The notes beneath the pieces were generated by a model. The model did no database searches. It had not been told where the DNA came from and was given only the letters and a program-made list of their open reading frames with translations. Of a stretch of 64,000 nt of DNA, positions 10,595-23,143 are shown piece after piece (the first letter of the stretch is position 1; the number at the start of each line of letters is the position of its first letter). The stretch lies in NCBI GenBank assembly GCA_002633025.1, contig NMRB01000019.1, positions 457,612 to 521,611 on the forward strand. The letters run 5' to 3'. The position numbers and the translations under genes are program-made. The stretch is from Notospermus geniculatus (Eukaryota > Nemertea > Pilidiophora > Heteronemertea > Lineidae).

Positions 10595-11587
10595 CCTTGT
10601 CTATACCTGAAGGGTGACAAGAATATTACGAACTATTTAGTGGTTTCTTTTTGTTTCATGAGCAGGTTTATGACAATTTGGTGTTCATAACCTGTAGTCA
10701 TAGGTCCATTAGCAGCTTACGACACACAGTTGTATGGATTACCAATTTGCCTTTTCTGAGTGAATTTTATTTTCTATGAACTGGGCAAAGATCCCCACCT
10801 GGATGAAGAGAGGCAACCCAGACCAAAAGACTAATCCATTATCTGACAAGACGCGTCTACTAAACCTATTGTCAGGATCTCCAGCATATAGCAAGAAGAC
10901 AAAAAAGCCATTAACACCAGTGTAATCAATTTGTGATCATTGCCTCCTCGGAGTGTAATATAAGTAACACAGAAGGCAAACTGACTTTTATACCCATTTT
11001 ACAGTTGGCCAGGCTGCATAACTGTTTAGAAATACTCTCCCAGCACCATCATACCAAAAAAAGCCGTCAAGTGAGCACTGTGGCAGACAGTCCATTACCC
11101 ACCACCGTGCTGGAATCTTGTATCACTTTCCTTCTTTCAGAATGTACTCTCTTGGTGATTTTTTCATGTTCTCTGCCATTTGCCAAGTGTGGGCAGGAGA
11201 TTCTGTTTTGAATTCAAACACCTTCGAGGATGATATGCTCACTGCCTCGAGATATTGACACACTGAAGGAGTCAGAAATCAGCGAAGATGGATTTTTACG
11301 GAAGAAAAAAAGGTTGTATTCGCAAGTGGGTGAAAATGGCTGGGAGAGAATGCTAAGAGGGAATCAGATAGGACGTGTGGCTCATAAGATGCTTAATAGG
11401 AAACTTCAATTTTTTTCCTTAGCATCAATCTACTTCCCACACCTGAAATGAACTAAAGTAGGCCATTGTGACCAACTTTCCATGCCTAAATACTAGTAGA
11501 AATAGAATCGGGTTTCTAAGGTGAAAGGCATTGCTTCGTACCAGATTCGAACCCACGGACCCTCGCATGAGGCATCAATCGCCAGCA
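10595..11587 (+). repeat. ~1-kb dispersed repeat, copy 2
   Basis: Near-identical to 377-1370, in the same orientation and about 10.2 kb away. Differences are single substitutions (for example GAATGAATTTTATTG versus GAGTGAATTTTATTT) and 1-4 bp indels, which shift all short frames. This copy continues past the point where copy 1 hits an N. Confidence 0.85.
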
Positions 11588-12302
11588 CTACCTAAATACT
11601 GGTAGGTGCGGATTTGGCAGTCAAGGCAGAGGGTTTGCCATGTCTGCTTTAATGCCACTTGCTTCACCAGCAGCTTGAGTCCAGACACGCAGTTCCACCT
11701 GCTGCATTACGAGTGGTCTTCGTCGACAAGATGAGAGCAACAGGTTGGAAAAACCATTACTCCTGATCTCATGCTGAGAGCCATCAGACGTGGTCAGACC
11801 TAATAAGTATTGTCAGGGTGCTAAGAGGTCGGCCAGCACGGCTGATTACTGGCCAATTTTGGCCATTCACTTTCCTAGAATCACAGGCAAAAGTGACAAG
11901 TGGGAAAATCTGATTATGTTGGCACTCTGGGCAAAAGTAGAACATGCTGGCTGGTTTGGGTCCAGTGGAACAGTTTTAGGACACCTTTGTGCAAGCACAA
12001 CCACCTCTTCTTGCTTGTTTTACATGTATGTTGAATCCAGAAATTGTCTCTCGGAATGGAATATTCCTTAGCTACTCATTCTCCATTAACTTCATTAGAA
12101 TAAATTGAATTTTGAAAATTAAAGTTTCAAGTACGGTAGTCATTGACTCTGTGTGAGAAAGATCTCACAGTAACATATGGTGGAACAGGAAAAATAGATA
12201 TCCGATTTTGAAGTTAATTACCAAGCAAATATTACTCTCGATTAATTTGAGGATGTGGTCACAGCTCTCCTTAGCCAAAGCCACTCTGACCTACTTCCGG
12301 GC
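11588..12302. other. No recognised feature
   Basis: Unique-looking sequence after the repeat; frames are short and unconvincing. Confidence 0.45.
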
Positions 12303-12812
12303 CTGAACCAGAGATGATCCAAAGGATCTTGGAGGAAATCAAGTGTAAACTACTTGGTCCACCACCAACCTGAGCCAGAGAGTGATCGAGAGCCAACCTC
12401 AATCAGAGATGTGATCCACCTCCAACCTGAGCCAGAGATGTGATATCCCACCAACCTGAACCCAAAGCTGTGATCCAGAGCCAACCTAATCCAGAGATGT
12501 GATCCACACCCTCCTGAACCAATGATCTGATCCACAGCCACCTTAACTAAAGCTCTGATCCACAGACAACCTGAACCAAAGCTCTGATCTACAGCCAACC
12601 TCAGTGAACCAAAGCTCTGATCCACAGACCACCTGGAACAAAACTCTGATCCACAGACCACCTGAAACAAAGATCTGATCCACAGACCACCTGAAACAAA
12701 GCTCTGACCCACAGACCACCTGAAACAAAGCTCTGATCCTCAGCTACCTGAACGAAAGCTCTGATCCACAGCCAACCGGAACCAAAGCCCTGATCCAGAA
12801 CCAACCAGAAAT
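12303..12812. repeat. 29-bp minisatellite, about 17 units
   Basis: Units of the type TCTGATCCACAGACCACCTG plus AAACAAAGC repeat from about 12303 to 12812. They are cleanest at 12610-12740 and degenerate toward both ends. Because 29 is not a multiple of three, successive units pass through all frames. All three minus-strand frames stay open for 60-120 codons with W, D, Q and S-rich periodic peptides. These frames come from the repeat and are not evidence for a gene. Confidence 0.85.
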
Positions 12813-13214
12813 TTTCAGGCACTTGCTTCTAATTCATTGGTCCAACCTCGAGTAGATGCAAAGATAAGAGTGTTATCATAAGATTTCTCCTCAACAGTGA
12901 GAAAGAAACATAGAAACCAGGTGTTTATGCTCATCGGCTTATTACATCTCTGGTGTCTTTTGAGTACGTTGAAAAATCGATAAAATTCATATTCAGGGAG
13001 TTGTAAAAACCTCTGATGAGATTCAGTGACATATGGTAAGATTAGCTCATTACTGTCTGTTGCTGTCTCATGATGATCTGAATCTCTCTTCATCTAGCCT
13101 GGCTGTCGCCATAATAACAACTGGGGTCTTTGAAATACTAAGGAAGCAACATTATTGGCTATATGGAGAGCGTTGGAGGCTCACAATGTTATGTTTCCTT
13201 GTTTTTTGTGGTTC
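12813..13214. other. No recognised feature
   Basis: About 0.4 kb between minisatellite and SINE; short frames only. Confidence 0.4.
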
Positions 13215-13226
13215 AAATGTTGATTT

Positions 13227-13464
13227 TAGGGCTGTCAGAGTGGCGCAATGGAAACATCGGCGCCTGTCACCTCTGAGGTCGCGGGTTCGATTCCCGGTCT
13301 GGTCCGTGTCTCATGTGATAGAGAGGGCGACTCTCTCTGACAGCGCAGGTTTTCTCCGGGCACTCCGGTTTCCTCCTGCATTACATTAAAATCGCCCAAT
13401 ATTGTCTATAGAACCAATAATGCCGAATTTGGCGCTCGGTTCTCAACTCAATATTTTTTTTTAA
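13227..13464 (+). mobile_element. tRNA-derived SINE with 12-bp target-site duplication
   Basis: The head shows an A-box region (GAGTGGCGCAATGGAAACA) and a B-box (GCGGGTTCGATTCCC). A body follows with GGTTTTCTCCGGGCACTCCG, a motif I recall as widespread in marine invertebrate SINEs. The 3' end is CTCAATATTTTTTTTTAA. The 12-mer AAATGTTGATTT flanks the element at 13215-13226 and 13465-13476, as expected after LINE-driven retroposition. An intact target duplication suggests a relatively recent insertion. A truncated relative sits at 26693. Confidence 0.85.
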
Positions 13465-13667
13465 AAATGTTGATTTGATTCTGCCTGTGGCTTAATACAG
13501 CCTGGCTGTGTTTCTTACAAAAAATGGCCATAAAACTGCCCCAGGTCTTCAAGGGCAACATTATCATATCAGCTATGGACAGTGTTGTAAGTTGTAAGTA
13601 ATGAAACTGGTGCCCCCAATAAAGGATAGTTCAGACACAGACCCAATCCTTTTACATGAGATCTTGG

Positions 13668-13736
13668 CCAACTGGGAATTGAACCTACAGCCTCTGCGTG
13701 ACTGTTGCAGATATTTTCCACTGCACCACTTCGGCC
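13668..13736 (-). repeat. tRNA-derived SINE fragment
   Basis: The minus strand reads GAAGTGGTGCAGTGGAAAA (A-box-like), then about 35 bp later GTAGGTTCAATTCCCAG (B-box-like). It lies about 200 bp after the intact SINE but in opposite orientation and is clearly diverged from it. Pol III internal-promoter layout is visible; a functional tRNA is unlikely. Confidence 0.5.
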
Positions 13737-14522
13737 GCGTCGTAATCTGTAGGATTTTATCTCGTAATCACAGTTGAGAGGAATATTATCTCATTACAGC
13801 CTAACACTGATTTCATGGCATTAAAAAGTCTTCCTTTGATGAAGATAAACTACCTTCTTTTGGCCTGAAACTGTTTGAGGCTAAAGTAATTAGAAGGAGA
13901 CTGCATCTGACAGGAACATTAATTTATCTTTAAGGCATTGATGACACCCACTTGTAATGTACATCTGGTTGTGCATTGTGCACGCTATTTTTCTCAGCAG
14001 TTTGTCATAAAGAAACTTGTCTGGTTTTGAACAAGTTGATGCTATTTTTAATACTTTTACCATTCACTGTGGTAGAAATCTTCTGGCAGGTGGCATCTTC
14101 TGTGTGGTGCAACAAAGCATACTGCAGATAACTGTAGATGTAACAAAAATCACTGGAGTGATAATGTTAGCTACTATTTGCACTGAAAATAGCTGACTAC
14201 AGTGGATAAGCTAATAAGAATTCTCTCCATGCATCCAGCTGTAGGGTGAGAACACTAACTAGCCTGAGAATCTGAACTCCCTGAGCGCCATTCACATTTT
14301 TCGAACATCGATAGCTAATTACAACTTGTCTATTTGTTTCAAATCAAGGCATCGAAACCTTCACGATAAACTAATTAAGCGAGGGATGGCATTGACTGGA
14401 TTTGACAGGAACGGTGGGGAAAAGTATGCATTGATTTAAAGTTTTTTAGGGAAGTTAGGAACTCCAGAGTTAGAGTATTGTATGAAAAATCTGGTGTTGA
14501 TGGCTGAGTAGTTGTTGTTGTA
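13737..14522. other. No recognised feature
   Basis: Nothing beyond short frames and AT-rich sequence. Confidence 0.45.
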
Positions 14523-15180
14523 GTAGCTGATCAGAGCATCATGTTGTTGTGAAGGTTCTTGAGTGCTGGATTCTTGTTGTTGATTTCACTCTATCGGTAG
14601 CTGTGATGGTTCTTGAGTGGTAGATTCTTGTAGCTGATCTCTCTGTCAGGTGGCCGTGAAGGTTCTTGAGTGCTGTAGCTAGCTGATCACTCTATCTCAC
14701 TTGTGAAGGTTCTTGCGTGCTGGATCCTGGTTGCTGATCTCTCTATCAGGTAGCAGTAAGGGTTCTTGAGTGCTGGATTCTTGTACCTGATCGCGCTATC
14801 AGTGGCTGTGAAGGTTCTGCGGATTCTTGCAGCTGATCGCTCTGTATGGTGATTGTGAAGGTTCCTGAGTGCTGGATTCTTTCTTGTAGCTGATCACTCT
14901 ATCAGGTAGTTGTGAAGGTTCTTAAGTGCTGAATTCTTGGATCTGATCGCTCTATCAGTAGCTCTGAAGGTTCCTGAGTGCAGGATTCTTGGAGCTGATC
15001 GCTCTATCAGGTGGCTGTGAAGGTTCTTGAGTGCTGGATTCTTGGAGTTGATCTCACTATCAGGTAGCTGTGAAGGTTCTGTGAATTCGTGGAGCTGATC
15101 GCCCTGTCAGGTGGCTGTGGATGTTCTTAAGTACTAGATTCTTGTAGAGATCACATTTTCAGGTGGTTCCTGAGTGCTGG
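14523..15180 (+). repeat. 53-bp minisatellite, about 12 imperfect units
   Basis: Units of the form GTGAAGGTTCTTGAGTGCTG, GATTCTTGTAGCTGATC, CTCTATCAGGTAGCT recur with substitutions and small deletions. Some units lack the GAGTGCTG piece (for example near 14815 and 15080). Longer-range homogenisation is not obvious. No protein is implied. Confidence 0.85.
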
Positions 15181-16730
15181 ACTGTGGAACTGATGCTTTG
15201 TGCTCAGTTTCCTAAAGCAGTGGCGCGCAAGTCAAATGCTCAACATATGGCTGAGATTTGCATGCCAGAAGTACCAGCTTCGATCGTTCTCTACAAGGCC
15301 ACTCAAATGAGTGCGTGAGGAAGAACGATTTTAAGTGTCAAAATCAATTATGCTGATCATTAAGACTCAACAAATGGCTAATGGTCTGTTGCAACGTGAT
15401 CTGCTTGTGAATTAGATGGTCAGACGCAGCTGTCTCTGGTTGAGGAAGTTTACCTATGAAACATTGACGTGGGGTGGGTGGCAATCATCTAACACCGCTG
15501 TTCTAATCTTGGTCTGGTGGGCAGTAGGCTATGCCTAACTCGGTCCAACAGTCGAAGAGATATTCGATTTGAATTCAGATCAGCAACCTGTGCCTTGCCC
15601 CATGAAATGAAGTCATAGGGATTTACGCATTACCCCATACAAAAAAGCAAAAATATGTGTGGATCATGTATTAAGTATGACAAGTTGTCAGTTTTGGGGG
15701 TGATAAAATCTTTTTTTGGCATAGGTGTCCATTACCCCATCAGTATGTTGACAGATATGGTGTGTTACGTGTCATATAGTAATAACTATAGCTGGGATAA
15801 TCATGATATAGAGATAACCTGCTGGTTCTGAACCCAGTGGCTGTCCGCGCTGAGATACGGTGGCACTGGGAATCCATAATGACTGTGGGCTCCATCAAAA
15901 ACTGACCCATCAGCTTATGACTCGTGTGGGACTTCGGTCATAATTTGCTGCTTCTCTGAGGTGAGATCATGCATTCTGAAGTGGACTCGACTGATTGCAG
16001 TGTAATTCCAGTGCATGCCATTTGCCGACCTCCTGAGGTGGTCTGTGGTTTTAAGTGCTCGCTCTTTTCGTCACCGCTTTCAAAGGTCTGTGTGCAACGA
16101 CGTACATGTAGGTAGTGAGTGCTTAGAACCAATGATTTCCTGAGGATGGCTGTTGACGTGTAGAAAATGTAGCTCCAGTTGACCCAAGAGATTGGATGAA
16201 AGCCACCACCATCATCACCACCACCAAAACTGGTGGTCAAGAGATGAGATCGTTGCACCCTGATGGGATTAGGATGAGATTAGTGTTGGCCTCCACAACA
16301 TCACACAAGAAGTGCCAAGTCGTCTAACCCAATCAACAGGTAGCTGACTGGAGTTTCAGTGCAGACGCTGAACGGACTCTGGAGACCTCTTATCACCATG
16401 AATGGTGAGTGTCCCTCTGCCCCTCTTACAGTTAATCACACCAACGGGAGAAACGGCGAAAATGTCACGAACCTACTTGCCAGTGTATTGGTGTTGTGGC
16501 TGTGATGGTGTATGGGTTATTCTTTCTGTCTGGGAATGATTGTTGGTCATCGCCAGAATATCTGATGAACTTAAGTTATGATAAACAGATTATGATATCT
16601 GCTGGTCTGAATGTCAGATCATTCATATAATCTCATTCCCTTATATCAAGTGATTGTCATTTACCGTGAAGGCTAGTCTGAAGGTAGTTCTACAGAGCTG
16701 ACTGACTCCAGGAAGACACATCACCGTCGC
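15181..16730. other. No recognised gene
   Basis: Mostly unremarkable sequence. A GTGGTGGTG-type low-complexity patch lies near 16200-16225 and a TGTGT pentamer microsatellite at about 16735-16758. Neither supports a gene. Confidence 0.45.
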
Positions 16731-17149
16731 CTGGTTGTGTTGTGTTGTGTTGTGTTGTTATGCTTGGTCAATACACCAAAGAACTCATCTCTGCTGAACA
16801 CATCTTCCTTGTGAAGCTGACCGTTCCATTTAGGCTTCAGATTATCCACAGCCAGGAGGCCATTTTGCTTTCTCGACGATTCACACCAACTTCCGTTGTA
16901 AAAAAGTTGATCTTCTTGATCGTGCTATTGTTGCTTCTTACGGACGAAGTCTTTTCCTCCATTAGGCGGGGGAGTTCATTCATTGTGGGCCTTTCCATTA
17001 ACAAAATTGCTCCAATCTCATTTCACTATTAACAAATTACCATCTCTATTTAGCTCTGTTATATCTGCTACGATTATAAAAAGTAGTGGGATGCCTACCT
17101 GACGCAACATTAGACGAGAGTAAAATTGTTATTTTCTACAAGATACACA

Positions 17150-17590
17150 GACATTGGCTACAATATGGAGAACAATGGGCAGTAGAGGCAAGCAGCAATA
17201 TTAGAGTGGAAAATAGTTGGCAGTAGGTGCAAGCAGCAGTATTAGAGAGTGGGAAACAGCAGTAGGTGCAAGAGGCAATCTTCAAAGTGGAAAACAGTCG
17301 GCAGTAGGGGCAAGCAGCAATATTAGAAAGTGGAAAACAGTCGGCAGTAGGTGCAAGTAGCAATATGAGACAGTGGAAAACACTTGGCAGTAGGTGCAAG
17401 CCGCAATATTTGAAAGTGGAAAACAGCAATAGATGCAAGCAGCAATATTAGAAAGTGGAAAACAGTTGGCAGTAGATGCAAGCAGCAATATCAGAGTGGA
17501 AAAAAGATGGCAGGAGGTGCAGGCAGCAATATTAGGAAGTGGAAAACAGTTGGCAGTAGATGCAAGCAGCAATATGAGAAAGTCGAAAGC
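17150..17590 (+). repeat. 43-bp minisatellite, about 10 units
   Basis: Units GGCAGTAGGTGCAAGCAGCA, ATATTAGAAAGTGGAAAACA, GTT repeat from about 17176 to 17590. Several units are shortened (for example, TTG GCAG lost near 17250 and 17425). The apparent minus-strand frames here (C, L, T and A-rich periodic peptides) are generated by the repeat. Confidence 0.85.
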
Positions 17591-19310
17591 CATGGTTTCT
17601 GCCTCAACATCAAATCCATTTAATGGAGCCTTTAATCGCAAGGAAGCCAAGAGTCAGAATAAACATACAAGAAAATGTGCTCATCCTGATATCAGCTGTG
17701 GATAGTATCTTTCTTTCTATTTTGTCATTATTATATACTAAGTGCACTAACGTAGCAAAACAACGACCGGCTGAATCTACCATCAGCACAGCACCTACCA
17801 ATCTAGAAATTGCCCTTTGGGTATCAACGAGAGTGCGTTGAAAAAACTGAATCAAATGAATAAAAACCATACATCAAACCCCTTCAGGGCATCGGTGTGT
17901 TGCTTTTTCTAGCGTACCTCTAAATAGATAAGGTTTGAGTAGCTCAAGTGGAGAGCTGCTGTTCAACCCAAAAGGGTTTTACTGCACCCAAATCAGCCGA
18001 AGGGAGAGAGATATGCAGGATTTACTGCCAATGAGATCAGCTACCGGTACCATATCCATCTACTTCTTATAACGAAGTTTCCGCTTGCTGTCGACACCTT
18101 GTTCTACCATTAGATCATGTCATAGTATATTATAATTTCTCTGTGGGTAAGACTAGGTTTGGTAATTCTCAGCCGTTCATTTCTTTTTGACATCTTATCC
18201 AGCTGCCCGAAAAACCCTCTTGTAGGTCATTCCTGTTACCATCTTTGGAACACTGTTCTGTCTGTTTATGCTATCTGGCTGTGATTGACCACGTTACCAA
18301 TAATGGCTTTGTAGATGCTCTCATACATGTATCTCAACTTGTCCAAAAATACTCTCCTGACTTCGCTATGAAGTCTTGTTTGTATACACGGTACATAGAA
18401 TCTTCGTTGCTGCTTTGCTGTGCTGCTTCTGAACAAAGCCTTTTCTGCATCCGTGCTAAGTAAATCTGGCCACTTAGAGTAGAGCGTCATGTTGATCAAA
18501 GTTTTGTGTTTGAGACCAGCTGATGGCCAGGATATGATGTATTGTAACATCTGTCTAATGTGGCTGAACATTAGATTAGGGCAGGTATCTGGTCTCTTAA
18601 GATTGGAAGTATTGGACAACATGAGAGAGGGCTGGAGGCAAAAACTGCCGGGTTCACGAAGATCGTGAAGTACATCTAATTATATCTGTACCTTATTTTC
18701 ATCCAACGGGGTGCGGCACATCTCTGATTCACCAGATTGTGTGGCTTCACGCAATTCAGGCTCTCTCAGTCATTCTTTGTTGCGGATTCCGAATACCCTG
18801 TTGAATTTCAGTGGTAAAAAACCTGGTGCTTGATGGGGGAGACCTCTGATATGCCTGTGGAGCCATCAGCAGCTAAGCTATAAGGTCATTGCGAATTTAA
18901 CCAAACCTCTGGATCCATAAATGTCATCAGCACTGAAGAAAACTACACTTTGTTCATGGATTCTCCCTCAACTGAAAGCTTCTTGGTTGCTCTTCATCCT
19001 TATCATGAAGATTGAAATCAGTCTTGTAAGAAACAAGCCTGGTGGCGACTGGGGTTCGCTATGTCGAATAAGCATGGTTGGGGAGAAGTGAGGAATTAAG
19101 GATGTGGNTTCATAAGATGGAATAAAATTTAAGAGCCTTTGTTTTTAATGGACGAGGCATTGAAATCTTAGGTTGAATGTAATAAAAGCTGGTTCAGAAA
19201 TCGAGTTATGAGAATTTTATGATGGAAGTAACAGTTTCACTGGTAATGGATGTATTCGATAATAAGATGCATTGGCGACGTAATTTAATTTAGAATTATG
19301 ATTTCACTGG
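17591..19310. other. No recognised gene; one single N
   Basis: Short frames on both strands only. A lone N lies at 19108, with no obvious duplication around it. Confidence 0.45.
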
Positions 19311-19898
19311 TTGTCGGAGTGGTATTGTCAGTACCCGGAGTCTCTACCTGACATCTCTGAGACAGCGACTTTTTACAACACTAGCTCATTTCTAATACAC
19401 AGCATTCAGTGTCAATATCATTGTTTTCACAGCGCTGGTGATGTTCAGTTTGATTCTTGCTTTCTGAAGACAAAGCCGTGGGGAACTGCGGAGGATCTGT
19501 GGGAAGTTTTGTCCAACAACAGGATTTGCGTTTTTGGTGATCATCACCGAAAGGAGAAGAAGATGAAGAATTCTTGCTTTGCTGTGCAGAATCCATGCAG
19601 CAGGGCAATATCAAGTCTGTATCATCCTTCCACAGCAGTGGTTTTACCTCATTCCACTTCATTCACTCACTGTGCGATCGTACAAAGAGGAGCAGGACCA
19701 AAGCCCTGCTATGGGAGGATGAGTCTGTACAAACAAGACTGGAAGTTGAACTTGGAAACAGCCGACTTGTTCAAAGATAGAGCAATTCCACTTCATTTCC
19801 AAGGAATTCAAACACCCGGACACGATTTACCACCATTGCTGTCACGTCTACTGTACATGACTAGCAATACTGAAGACAAGATTAAAATACCGGGATGA
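19311..19898 (+). other. 195-codon open frame, coding status doubtful
   Basis: This is the longest frame in the window free of N and of simple tandem repeats. I do not recognise the translation. Part of it (about 19620-19730) overlaps an interspersed repeat with relatives at 24362 and 63505, and the relatives do not keep the frame. No splice, promoter or poly(A) context stands out. A chance frame is most likely. Confidence 0.15.
19625..19732 (+). repeat. Interspersed repeat, AAGAGGAGCAGGACC family, copy 1
   Basis: GCAGTGGTTTTACCTCATTC ... CAAAGAGGAGCAGGACCAAA, GCCCTGCTATGGGAGGATG. The ends are roughly inverted (AGCAG..GGTTTTACC against GGNCC..AGCCCTGCT). Related copies are at 24362-24455 (same strand) and 63505-63590 (opposite strand). 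Confidence 0.55.
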
Positions 19899-20388
19899 TT
19901 TGTCCTACACAATGGCACCAATGAAATACCAATACACATCATCAATAAAAAAGCATCAGCAGATTTTGACGAGTTGTATCAGCAGCTTCTGCTTGATTAG
20001 CAGAGTTTTTGTCTGACAGCGATAGAGAGATGTGTGCCATCATATCTGCTATCGTCTCTCCCTGAGTGATCCGCCTCATGAGGAATCTCCTGTACGCATC
20101 AATTGATTCGCTTGTAGCTGTTGGCAGTAATACAATAACTACAGTTTAGTTAGCACTGATTAGATCTTTGATGGTCTGTTATGGTTAGCATGTTGGCTTG
20201 TGAGCACGGAGGCCAGCGTGATTTACCACTAGATTTGGAAGTTCTTTACTGGATTTCCATCGCATCTGCAGAGGTGATGGTCATCCTTAGTACGTGCTGT
20301 TGCATGTGTCCATGTGCAAGATTTTCGTGCAAGTGGCTCTCTGTGTGCAACACAGCCATAGTTGTGGGCAGTCATTTTGTGTCACTTA

Positions 20389-20632
20389 AGCATGGCGCAC
20401 ACGAGCGATTTTTTGAGCGACTTTCTAGGCGACTAGCCTTGCGACTACAGGAGCGACTGAACATATTTTTATTTTTTTTATTTTTTTTGACTCGTTTGCG
20501 ACAAATGCTTCACTGGGAGATCAGTGATGTCGCGGATGACAACACTGATCGACCTCAAAGGTAATTATCGCATGCGACCTAGTAGTCGCATCGGTAGTCG
20601 CCCCCATTTTAGTCGCTCGTGTGCGCCATGCT
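20389..20632. mobile_element. PIF/Harbinger-like MITE, 244 bp
   Basis: Terminal inverted repeats AGCATGGCGCACACGAGCGA are perfect over 20 bp at both ends. The trinucleotide TTA flanks both sides (20386-20388 and 20633-20635), the target duplication typical of PIF/Harbinger elements. Inside are repeated GCGACT sub-motifs on both strands and a T-rich patch at about 20465-20490. No transposase is present. A related, shorter element is at 24951. Confidence 0.85.
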
Positions 20633-20635
20633 TTA

Positions 20636-22554
20636 GGTGTAAGCTGTCAGGAAAGTCTCACGTGGAGGAGAGCCTTTGTACATACTTTCACCAAACGCAT
20701 CAAGCAATGGGTATTAAAGGAAACAAGAGAAGGAAACCGCACTGCCATTGACAGGGCTCATTCACGTCAATTTCCAGTGAAGTAAACCCATCTCAAATGA
20801 ACCAGTAAAGATTAGGAGACTGTCATCAAGTTCGTAGGAGCCATTCAACATCACATCAATAGGAGGGATTCGATTTAATATCAGAATTATTTTCCGCAGA
20901 TATAAATAGATCTCGTCCATCTTGGAGTACAAAAGAATCTAAAGAGAGGAAAACATAAGGTGAATTGATTTGTGGCGTTCAAGTTACTACAGGGGAAACG
21001 GAATGAGCTACCATGGATCGCAATCCATCATGGGATTATGCAGGTTAATATCTTTAGGCAGAATGTTGGCAGTTTCATTACTGCAGGTTTCCAAATATAG
21101 AATAGTCTTGTGCTCTGTGTTTGAGAAGGAAGCCAGTTGTTCTGCCATAGGATAGGACTTTGGTGGAGAATGCCTGGCAGAAATCATTAAACGACAGGTG
21201 AAGAGTGAGTCTTAACTTTTCCACTATAGTAGTGGTTACTGCCGCGGTTTGGGATGAGTGGTGCGGTTTTCACTGGGTTCAGGAGAGTCCTTCCATGCCG
21301 CTTACGGCAAACTGCGGGGAAATGCTGAAGTGCAAATGGAGCTTGAAGGAACCCCGCCTCAACAGCCAAATATTGAGATGTGAGGAAAGCCAATGGGTTA
21401 CAACCACTCGTAAAGTTCACCAATATATTCAACAAAAGGTTCAATTGATCATATTCTGCTGACTGAAGATCGAGGTAACAGATTTCACCATTCAACATGC
21501 TGTAACATCGCAAAAATATCAAGCCAAATTCCAGAACACTCCTAAATCAAGTTTAAAAAGATTAGACAACAATGCTGTATTGAATTCTTATCAATTATTC
21601 AGTAAAAGTATACAGAGCTATGAGATTTAATTACCAATAGAAGAAGAAATGCCTTAGAGATATACATGTAGAATCGAAGAAGATGTTCCTATACCCTGTA
21701 CGTCTTTGAACAAGAAAAAGAGTATGCAATTCAGCAATTTATAGAGAGATACAATAGCCAACGCCGTGCCACGTCAGAAATAACAAGGAAGAATGAGAAT
21801 ATCCCACTGATTATAGTTCGGGGCAGCGTGGGATATATAATACATCGCGCATATTCCACGCCAGGCGTGGAAGACCGAGTGGTCAGCGAATTCGACTTGC
21901 AGTCCAAACTGCCTATGCTAAAAGTTGATGGCTGGTTGGCAGTGTTAATTGCCTGCACTTGAGGGGGCTTAAGATCTTGCCGCTACACTCTTGGCTGGGA
22001 CAGACTTTAGATGGCCTCAAGACCCAAACAGAGCAGTGCAGTAATTATGTAAAGATGTAATACATCTTGCACCATCCCATCATAATGGTCACAGCACACA
22101 ACATAAGAATGTCAACAGCCAATTTCACTTGACAATACAACATCAATAGCATCGTCACAACATCCCACTGTGCCAAGAAATCCTTGGCTAACTAACGTTA
22201 CAAAGATAAGGATGCTCTCCGCATCCTAAAGATATCCACGCCTATTATCATCCTCTGGTCCTGATTTAGCAGCTATCTCCTGATAGTTTGTGATCAGCGG
22301 GGACGAACGTAGGATATTGAGACAAGACACTGAAAGAATAATGATCACGGAGATTTGTAAAATCAACTAGATCTCAGTGGGACCTTAGTATAACCACTTC
22401 ATGGTTAGGCTGATTGGATGGCCGTCATGGTGACCGTGATTGATATGGTTGAAATGATTTACTTCATGTTTTGAATAGTACATAGCATGGCAAGTGGTTT
22501 CTCTGGAATGAAGGAAAGTCCACTGTTGTGACTGTGATGCTTGTCAGAGAGGAT
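20636..22554. other. No recognised gene
   Basis: Only short frames; no repeat family recognised from elsewhere in the window. Confidence 0.45.
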
Positions 22555-22913
22555 GTCTCAGTTTCAGTCATGCCTCCTCTTGAGACCTGAATCTTACGTT
22601 TTGACCAAAAGCTGATTCTCCAGTATTGGTCTCCGGTGTTCTCTTGGTACCTTTTATCCCAGTGTCAGTCGCCTGTCATCAGTTTTGGTGGAGAACCTGG
22701 ATGCTAGCGGCTACCGCCAAATGCTATCAAGCACTTTGTTATGCAGTGCAGAAGGAAACTACATGTATAGCCACCAGAGCAAATTGACACTTTGACAAGG
22801 ATTAGCTCTACTTTTTTCTTTTAGAGTGAGAAACAGGAGCCATCCTACGTTCAGTTAATCTCTTGACAACAATCATCCTTGAGAGGTAGCCTGTAGTTTC
22901 ATTTGCACAGATC
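22555..22913 (+). repeat. Duplicated block around gap, copy 1
   Basis: From GTCTCAGTTTCAGTCATGCC to TTTGCACAGATC this matches 23698-24050 at high identity. Copy 1 has a few extra bases (ACATGTATAGCCACC versus AAAGCCACC). It ends exactly at the N gap. Confidence 0.85.
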
Positions 22914-23081
22914 NNNNNNNNNNNNNNNNNNNNNNNNNNNNNNNNNNNNNNNNNNNNNNNNNNNNNNNNNNNNNNNNNNNNNNNNNNNNNNNNNNNNNNN
23001 NNNNNNNNNNNNNNNNNNNNNNNNNNNNNNNNNNNNNNNNNNNNNNNNNNNNNNNNNNNNNNNNNNNNNNNNNNNNNNNNN
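22914..23081. other. Assembly gap, 168 N
   Basis: Run of N. It sits immediately after a block that reappears 0.8 kb downstream, so the local order may be an assembly artefact. Confidence 0.99.
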
Positions 23082-23143
23082 CAAGAATGCGTCATACATT
23101 CCGTTACAGACATAAACAAAACGCCTGAACGGTTGATTACCAG

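Noticed and set aside
17136-17650. Minus-strand frames rich in C, L, T and A repeats
   Set aside because: Periodic peptides produced by the 43-bp minisatellite.
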